Origin: Clostridiales bacterium
GTDB lineage: Bacteria > Bacillota > Clostridia > Saccharofermentanales > Saccharofermentanaceae
Length of the DNA stretch: 46,833 nucleotides
Assembly (NCBI GenBank): GCA_017427465.1
Contig: JAFRST010000009.1
Span: 1 to 46,833 of the forward strand
Reading direction: 5' to 3'
Of the stretch, positions 41,866-46,833 are shown in pieces (within the stretch, counting starts at the first letter, position 1; each line of letters starts with the position of its first letter). The notes beneath the pieces were generated by a model that searched no databases, was not told where the DNA came from, and saw nothing but the letters and a program-made list of their open reading frames with translations. The position numbers and the translations under genes were made by a program.

Positions 41866-44535
41866 ATGAGAATTACAGAAGATACAGCTAAAGTGCTCGC
41901 GGTATCGAGCATAATTGCGGAAGAAAAGAATACAGCACTTATCCGTGATACATTCGTTTTCGCGGCTTTGTGCATAACAGACACACCTGCGAAGGAAGTG
42001 CTTGAAGAGAACGTGCCCGACATGTCCATTTTGTTGGAGAAGCTGGGCGTCAACGGAGATTACGATATTGATGATGCAACAGTCAAAATGCTTGCGGACA
42101 GAGCTTTCCAGACCCTCAGGATCGATGTCAGAAGGATCTTTGCGAATGCTTCGGATCTGTCCAGAAGAGCAGGCTTTAAGGGTGCCGTTAATCCTGAGCA
42201 TGTTCTGTTCATCATCATGTCCAGAAGAATATCCAATCACCCTGAGATCTTCAGCAGCCTTGAAGCTGCAGGTGCTGACATCGAAGGCATCAAGAACAGT
42301 GTGATAAATCTCTTCAACGAGCAGGCTGAGGCTGCAAGAGCAGAGAATGAAAACAGCGATGACGCCGACAATCCTTCTGATGAGATTTCTGAACCGAGAT
42401 CCCGCAGAACCCCGGGAAAAACAGGTGGCAAGTCCGGCCGCAAGACTCTTGAAAAGTATGGTAAGAACCTGACTGAGCTTGCCAAGCAGGGCAAGATCGA
42501 TCCTGTCATCGGACGTGAGGAGGAGATCTCCCGTGTCATGCAGATCCTGATCCGCCGTACAAAGAACAACCCTTGTCTCGTAGGTGATCCGGGTGTAGGT
42601 AAGACAGCTATCGCCGAGGGCCTTGCGCTCAAGATCGCAGAGAACGACGTTCCTGATGTCATCAAGGGCAAGGTCGTATACAGCATGGAGATGGGTTCGA
42701 TGGTCGCAGGTTCCAAGTACAGAGGTGAATTCGAAGAGCGCATCAAGAGCATGCTCGATGAAGCGGTCGCTGACCCTAATATCATCCTCTTCATCGATGA
42801 GATCCACACTCTCGTAGGTGCCGGCGAATCCCAGGGAGGCTCCATGGACGCTGCCAACATCATGAAGCCGCTTCTTACGAAGAACGAACTTCAGATAATC
42901 GGCGCTACTACTCTTGATGAATATTCCAAGTTCATCGAAAAGGACCATGCGTTAGAAAGAAGATTCCAGAAGGTAATGGTCGAAGAGCCTTCCATCGAAG
43001 ACGCCATCGCCATCATGAAGGGCTTAAGGCCTAAGTACGAAGAGCACCACAAGATCCATATCCCTGATGATGTTCTTGAGCAGTCCGTAAGACTTTCTGC
43101 AAGATATGTCTCTGACAGATTCCTGCCCGATAAGGCAATCGACCTCGTAGATGAGGCAGCTGCTGCCAAGAGGATCAACTACGCTGATTCGAAGGCTAAG
43201 AACGAGCTTGAGAAGAAGATCGCCGAGATAGAAGAGAAGAAGAAGGCTGCAGTTGAGACACAGGACTTCGAAGCTGCCCAGACTCTTAAGGAAGAAGGCG
43301 AGAAGCTCAAAGAGAGGCTCTCGCTTCTCCAGGACAAAGTCAAGGCTGACGAAGAGGGCTTTACCGGCACACTTACGGTCGATGATGTTGCTTTGGTACT
43401 TGCGAAATGGACAGGCATTCCGACAACGAAGATCACGGAATCCGATGCTGATAAGCTTAAGAATCTTGAGGACGAGCTCGCGAAAAGAGTAGTCGGCCAG
43501 GACGAAGCAGTACACGCTATCGCAAAGGCCATCCGCCGCGGAAGACTCGGTCTTAAGGATGAGAAGAGGCCTTCAGGCACATTCATTTTCTTAGGCACGA
43601 CAGGTGTCGGTAAGACAGAGCTCGCGAAGGCTCTTGCTGAAGTAATGTTCGGCAACGAGAGCGCGCTCGTCAGGATCGATATGTCCGAATATATGGAAAA
43701 GCACGATGTCTCCAGACTCATCGGCGCGCCTCCGGGATACGTTGGTTACGATGAGGGCGGCCAGCTCACTGAGTCTGTAAGAAGACATCCTTACTCGGTA
43801 GTGCTTTTCGATGAGATCGAGAAGGCGCATCCTGAGATATTCAACACGATGCTCCAGGTGTTAGATGACGGACGTCTGACTGACGGTCACGGCAGAACAG
43901 TCGACTTCAGGAACACGATAATCATCATGACATCCAACATCGGCGCGAGAATGCTCGTTGGCAGCGAAGGCCGCAAGATCGGATTTAGCATGGCAGACGA
44001 GAGCGACAAGGACGAGCTTTCCAGAGAAGGTCTCTACGGCGGTAAGTCTTATGACGAAGCTAAGAAAGTCGTTATCGACGAGCTCAAGAAGACATTCACT
44101 CCCGAGTTCGTTAACCGTGTCGATGAGATCATATTCTTCCGTATGCTCGGAAAGGATTCTCTGGTTAAGATCGTCGACATCCTGATGAAGCAGGTAGGTA
44201 AGAGGATCAAGGATCTCGGCATGGATATCGAGCTTACAGATAGCGCTAAGGAGCTCCTCGCCAAGAAAGGTTACGATCCGCAGTATGGTGCAAGACCTCT
44301 CAGAAGAGTTATCACATCCATGGTTGAAGACCGTTTCTCGGAGGCTATGCTCGACGGTATCGTTAAGCCCGGACATCTCGCTATCATCGATGCTGTTGAG
44401 ACGACAGATCCTGAAGCGCTCCTTGCTCAGGGAAGCGCTGCGGAAGACGGAAAAGTCATCGTCATTAAAGACGGCGGAGAGCTTAAGGATACCAGCGGAG
44501 TTGAGGTTGAAGAACCTGTCGGCACTAATGTATAA
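41866..44535 (+). CDS. clpC: ClpC-type AAA+ unfoldase
   Basis: 889 residues, 4 nt after mcsB. Layout: N-domain (about 1-145), a charged low-complexity linker (about 155-190), AAA-1 with Walker A GDPGVGKT (240-247) and FIDEIHTL, a middle UVR-type coiled region (KAAVETQDFEAAQTLKEE), AAA-2 with GTTGVGKTELAK (from 577), VLFDEIEKAH and the R-rich GARPLRR sensor-2. It feeds substrates to ClpP. The N-domain is unusual: it lacks the typical F-T-E-R-A / H-x-x-I-G-T-E-H pattern and reads VLAVSSIIAEEKNTALIRDTFVFAAL. It ends with an acidic tail. Confidence 0.93.
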   Translation: MRITEDTAKVLAVSSIIAEEKNTALIRDTFVFAALCITDTPAKEVLEENVPDMSILLEKLGVNGDYDIDDATVKMLADRAFQTLRIDVRRIFANASDLSRRAGFKGAVNPEHVLFIIMSRRISNHPEIFSSLEAAGADIEGIKNSVINLFNEQAEAARAENENSDDADNPSDEISEPRSRRTPGKTGGKSGRKTLEKYGKNLTELAKQGKIDPVIGREEEISRVMQILIRRTKNNPCLVGDPGVGKTAIAEGLALKIAENDVPDVIKGKVVYSMEMGSMVAGSKYRGEFEERIKSMLDEAVADPNIILFIDEIHTLVGAGESQGGSMDAANIMKPLLTKNELQIIGATTLDEYSKFIEKDHALERRFQKVMVEEPSIEDAIAIMKGLRPKYEEHHKIHIPDDVLEQSVRLSARYVSDRFLPDKAIDLVDEAAAAKRINYADSKAKNELEKKIAEIEEKKKAAVETQDFEAAQTLKEEGEKLKERLSLLQDKVKADEEGFTGTLTVDDVALVLAKWTGIPTTKITESDADKLKNLEDELAKRVVGQDEAVHAIAKAIRRGRLGLKDEKRPSGTFIFLGTTGVGKTELAKALAEVMFGNESALVRIDMSEYMEKHDVSRLIGAPPGYVGYDEGGQLTESVRRHPYSVVLFDEIEKAHPEIFNTMLQVLDDGRLTDGHGRTVDFRNTIIIMTSNIGARMLVGSEGRKIGFSMADESDKDELSREGLYGGKSYDEAKKVVIDELKKTFTPEFVNRVDEIIFFRMLGKDSLVKIVDILMKQVGKRIKDLGMDIELTDSAKELLAKKGYDPQYGARPLRRVITSMVEDRFSEAMLDGIVKPGHLAIIDAVETTDPEALLAQGSAAEDGKVIVIKDGGELKDTSGVEVEEPVGTNV

Positions 44536-44568
44536 TACTCTGGCTATTATGGTTGATGGAGCACAGAG

Positions 44569-45897
44569 ATGACTGAGAATAAGAGTAATGCGGCATCCCG
44601 TTCTAAGGCACCGCGTGACTATGATATAGGTTGTGTACCGAGCAAATTCTGGTTTGGATTTGTCGGTTCACACATCATCGTTCCCTTGGTATGCGCATTC
44701 ACGCATATCAAGGTAAAGCCTGACATGGAATTCGTAAAACATGAGGGCCCGATCATCGTTATCTCCAACCACGAGTCTTATCTTGACCCGATGATCATCA
44801 ACCGTCTTACCAAGGCAAGACCGGCTAACTTTGTTACGGGTGAGTTCGTATTCAGGGCACCCGGCTGGGGTCACTGGTTTAAGTTAGGCGGCGCGATCCC
44901 TAAGAAACAGTTCGTCGTTGATACGGCAGCCGTTAAGGCCATGATGCGCGTCATGAAGCGCAAGGGCGTCATCATCGTTTACCCTGAGGCTACAAGACAC
45001 GTTGACGGCAAGTCGATCGCCTTCGATGACGGCGTTGCAAGACTTGCAAAGAAGTCCGGTGCATCCGTTTATATCGCTCACATTCACGGTGCTTACCTCG
45101 CATGGCCCAGATGGTCCAGATCAGGTATGCGTAAGGGCAGGATCAGCGCAGAGTTCGTAAAGAAGATCTATTCCGATGAGGTAAAGGAGTCTTCCTTTGA
45201 AGAGCTTCAGCAGAAGATCCTTGATGCTGTCGATTACAACGAGAATGACTGGATCCGTGAGAATCCGAGAGTCTATAAGAGCAAAAAGCTTGCAGACGGT
45301 CTTCAAAACATTGCGTATGCATGCCCCAAGTGCGGCTCTGAGTACACGATGCAGTACATGAATTCCGGCAAGCACGACATGATCCAGTGCTCCAATTGCG
45401 GTAACGCCGCAAGATATCTTCCTAATGGCCTGATCGAGAAGGTCGATCCCCACTGCGTCGTCTTTGACGACCTTCATAAGTGGGCAGAGTGGGAGAGAGG
45501 CATGATTGCCGACCAGCTCAAGGCCGGCGGATTCAAGATGGAGATGAATGCTGATCTGTTCAAGGTTTTCGACAGATTCACATTCGCGAAAACCGGTAAG
45601 GGAAGGATCACCATCACCGACAAGGAGATCATCTATGTCGGAACAGACTGTCCCGCGGAAGAAGGCATCCCTTACAAGAAGGGCAAACCCGTCAAGCAGT
45701 ACAAGGACAGGACTCTTGACCCCAATGCGCCTTTTGAGACAAAAGTCTTCGAGATCGATACAATGAGAGGTCTGGTCGCTTCTTACGGCAAGCATTTCGA
45801 GATCTATGACAAGGACGGAGAGCTCTACAGGTTCTACATTGATGGCCAGAAGGTATTCAAGGTCCACGAGATCGTAAGTCTCCTGGGCAAGAAATAA
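44569..45897 (+). CDS. 1-acylglycerol-3-phosphate acyltransferase-like (PlsC) domain fused to a zinc ribbon
   Basis: 442 residues. The N-terminal acyltransferase domain has NHESYLD (67-73, catalytic H68 and D73), a FVTGEFVFRAP block and YPEATRHVDG (138-147) in place of the usual PEGTRS, plus a membrane-proximal helix at 28-45. Then C252-P-K-C255 ... C274-S-N-C277 forms a zinc ribbon, followed by a ~160-residue C-terminal domain of beta character. PlsC enzymes make phosphatidate; here the exact acceptor is uncertain. Starts 33 nt after clpC with no terminator, so it may be read with it. Confidence 0.8.
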   Translation: MTENKSNAASRSKAPRDYDIGCVPSKFWFGFVGSHIIVPLVCAFTHIKVKPDMEFVKHEGPIIVISNHESYLDPMIINRLTKARPANFVTGEFVFRAPGWGHWFKLGGAIPKKQFVVDTAAVKAMMRVMKRKGVIIVYPEATRHVDGKSIAFDDGVARLAKKSGASVYIAHIHGAYLAWPRWSRSGMRKGRISAEFVKKIYSDEVKESSFEELQQKILDAVDYNENDWIRENPRVYKSKKLADGLQNIAYACPKCGSEYTMQYMNSGKHDMIQCSNCGNAARYLPNGLIEKVDPHCVVFDDLHKWAEWERGMIADQLKAGGFKMEMNADLFKVFDRFTFAKTGKGRITITDKEIIYVGTDCPAEEGIPYKKGKPVKQYKDRTLDPNAPFETKVFEIDTMRGLVASYGKHFEIYDKDGELYRFYIDGQKVFKVHEIVSLLGKK

Positions 45898-45928
45898 TTT
45901 TCACTAGAACGATAAAAGCAAAAATTCA

Positions 45929-45967
45929 GGCGAGATTGGCAATTATTAACCCAAACTCGCCCTTTTT
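45929..45967 (+). terminator. Rho-independent terminator
   Basis: GGCGAG-A-TTGG (45929-45939) pairs with CCAA-A-CTCGCC (45951-45961), one A-A mismatch, then CTTTTT. Confidence 0.85.
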
Positions 45968-45972
45968 CTTGC

Positions 45973-46001
45973 TTTTATATATCGCGCGAAGATAGTATAA
46001 T
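45973..46001 (+). promoter_or_regulatory. Promoter of pgk
   Basis: TTTTAT (45973-45978), 17-nt spacer, perfect TATAAT (45996-46001); about 70 nt of leader follows. Confidence 0.6.
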
Positions 46002-46078
46002 TTTCAAGTCAGTAAATAAGAGGCACTTTTATATGTGCTTCCCAAAACACAAAATATGAATCAGGAGTGTGAAAATCC

Positions 46079-46833
46079 ATGGCAATGTATGACAAGAAAA
46101 GCGTTGAGGATTTAGACGTAGCCGGCAAGAGAGTTATTGTCCGCGTAGACTTTAACGTACCTCTCGACAAGGAAACAGGCACAAAGATCACAGACGACAA
46201 GCGTATCAAGGGTGCTCTCCCTACGATCAAGTACCTTGTAGACAACAATGCGAAGGTTATCCTCGTATCACACCTCGGACGTCCGAAGAACGGACCTGAG
46301 GCTAAGTTCTCCATGAAGCCCGCAGCAGACAGACTCGCTGAGCTCATCGGCAAGCCCGTTACTCTCGCAGCAGACGTAATCGGTGAAGATGCTAAGGCTA
46401 AGGCAGCAGCTCTTAAGGACGGCGAGATCCTTATGCTCGAGAACGTCCGTTTCCACAAGGAAGAGACAAAGAATGATCCTAAGTTCGCAGCTGAGCTCGC
46501 TTCTATGGCTGACCTCTATGTAAACGACGCATTCGGTACAGCTCACCGTGCTCATGCTTCAACAGCAGGCCTTGCTAACTTCCTGCCTTCCGCTTGTGGT
46601 TATCTCATCAAGAAAGAGATCGACTTCATCGGCGGTGCGCTCGACAATCCTGCAAGACCGTTCGTTGCTATTCTTGGCGGCGCTAAGGTTTCCGACAAGA
46701 TCGGCGTTATCACAAACCTCTTGGACAAGGCTGACACTATCATCATCGGTGGTGGTATGGCTTATACATTCATCGGCGCTCAGGGCGGCCAGATCGGCGA
46801 CTCCCTCTTCGAGGCTGACAAGGTTGACCTCGC
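46079..46833 (+). CDS. pgk: Phosphoglycerate kinase, N-terminal 251 residues (runs off right edge)
   Basis: The frame stays open to the end of the window. Recognised from [63 protein letters not shown] and [10 protein letters not shown]. It transfers the acyl phosphate of 1,3-bisphosphoglycerate to ADP in glycolysis. ATG 46079 (MAMYD) is preferred over ATG 46085 because of GGAG at 46064-46067. Highly biased codon use, as for the PPi-PFK gene, agrees with strong expression. Confidence 0.95.
   Translation, partial: MAMYDKKSVEDLDVAGKRVIVRVDFNVPLDKETGTKITDDKRIKGALPTIKYLVDNNAKVILVSHLGRPKNGPEAKFSMKPAADRLAELIGKPVTLAADVIGEDAKAKAAALKDGEILMLENVRFHKEETKNDPKFAAELASMADLYVNDAFGTAHRAHASTAGLANFLPSACGYLIKKEIDFIGGALDNPARPFVAILGGAKVSDKIGVITNLLDKADTIIIGGGMAYTFIGAQGGQIGDSLFEADKVDL

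Noticed and set aside
41731..42948. Long antisense open frame (405 codons) under mcsB and clpC
   Set aside because: It overlaps two well-supported sense genes; no homology or start signal is visible.

Overview
The window looks like chromosome from an anaerobic low-to-mid-GC Bacillota, most likely a gut or rumen Clostridia. Evidence: a ctsR-mcsA-mcsB-clpC heat-shock operon, a PPi-dependent phosphofructokinase, a ThiW-type ECF vitamin transporter under a TPP riboswitch, DUF1846 and DUF4190 proteins, strong GGAGG ribosome-binding sites and [FeFe]-hydrogenase maturation genes. Genus and species cannot be fixed from the sequence.

Layout. 1-306: C-terminal end of a serine recombinase, a trace of a mobile element beyond the left edge. 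296-979: unknown membrane protein. 1122-2858: stand-alone AMP-forming acyl ligase. 2990-8196: ABC ATPase, very long FtsX-type permease, response regulator and short histidine kinase, resembling peptide-sensing (Bce-type) modules. 8244-9176: cysteine-synthase-like enzyme. 9373-12311: three tandem zinc-ribbon paralogues, two small membrane proteins and a PstS-like anchored binding protein. 12395-12588: a non-coding array of about four 51-nt units, each with an internal dyad. 25098-29314 (minus): thiamine operon thiW-thiM-thiE-thiD-thiC with promoter, TPP riboswitch and terminator. 29495-39439: PPi-PFK, a zinc-ribbon membrane protein, a Pr6Pr-like membrane protein, D-lyxose isomerase, a GH25 lysozyme, a GGDEF protein with a changed signature, membrane and metallo-hydrolase proteins, and DUF1846. 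39575-44535: CtsR regulon. 44569-45897: PlsC-type acyltransferase fused to a zinc ribbon. 46079-end: start of pgk.

The centrepiece is 13302-24650, an eleven-gene, tightly overlapping plus-strand operon: a NifH-like reductase, a NifD-like/NifK-like pair, hypF, hypC, hypD, hypE, a TM1266-type small protein, a second NifD-like/NifK-like pair, and hydF. It places the complete HypCDEF route for the Fe(CN)2CO unit together with one nitrogenase-like reductase, two nitrogenase-like component-1 pairs and the [FeFe]-hydrogenase scaffold HydF. HypA, HypB, HydE, HydG and all hydrogenase structural genes are absent from the window. My inference is that this is an undescribed metallocofactor assembly system. 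One possibility is an alternative way to build or modify the diiron site of [FeFe] hydrogenase from Hyp-derived Fe-CN/CO units, using the nitrogenase-like proteins as ATP-driven reductase and scaffolds. A long, potentially structured leader precedes the operon.

Other points of note are an McsB whose kinase motifs look eroded beside a ClpC with a divergent N-domain, the 51-nt dyad array, and a possible leaderless membrane gene.
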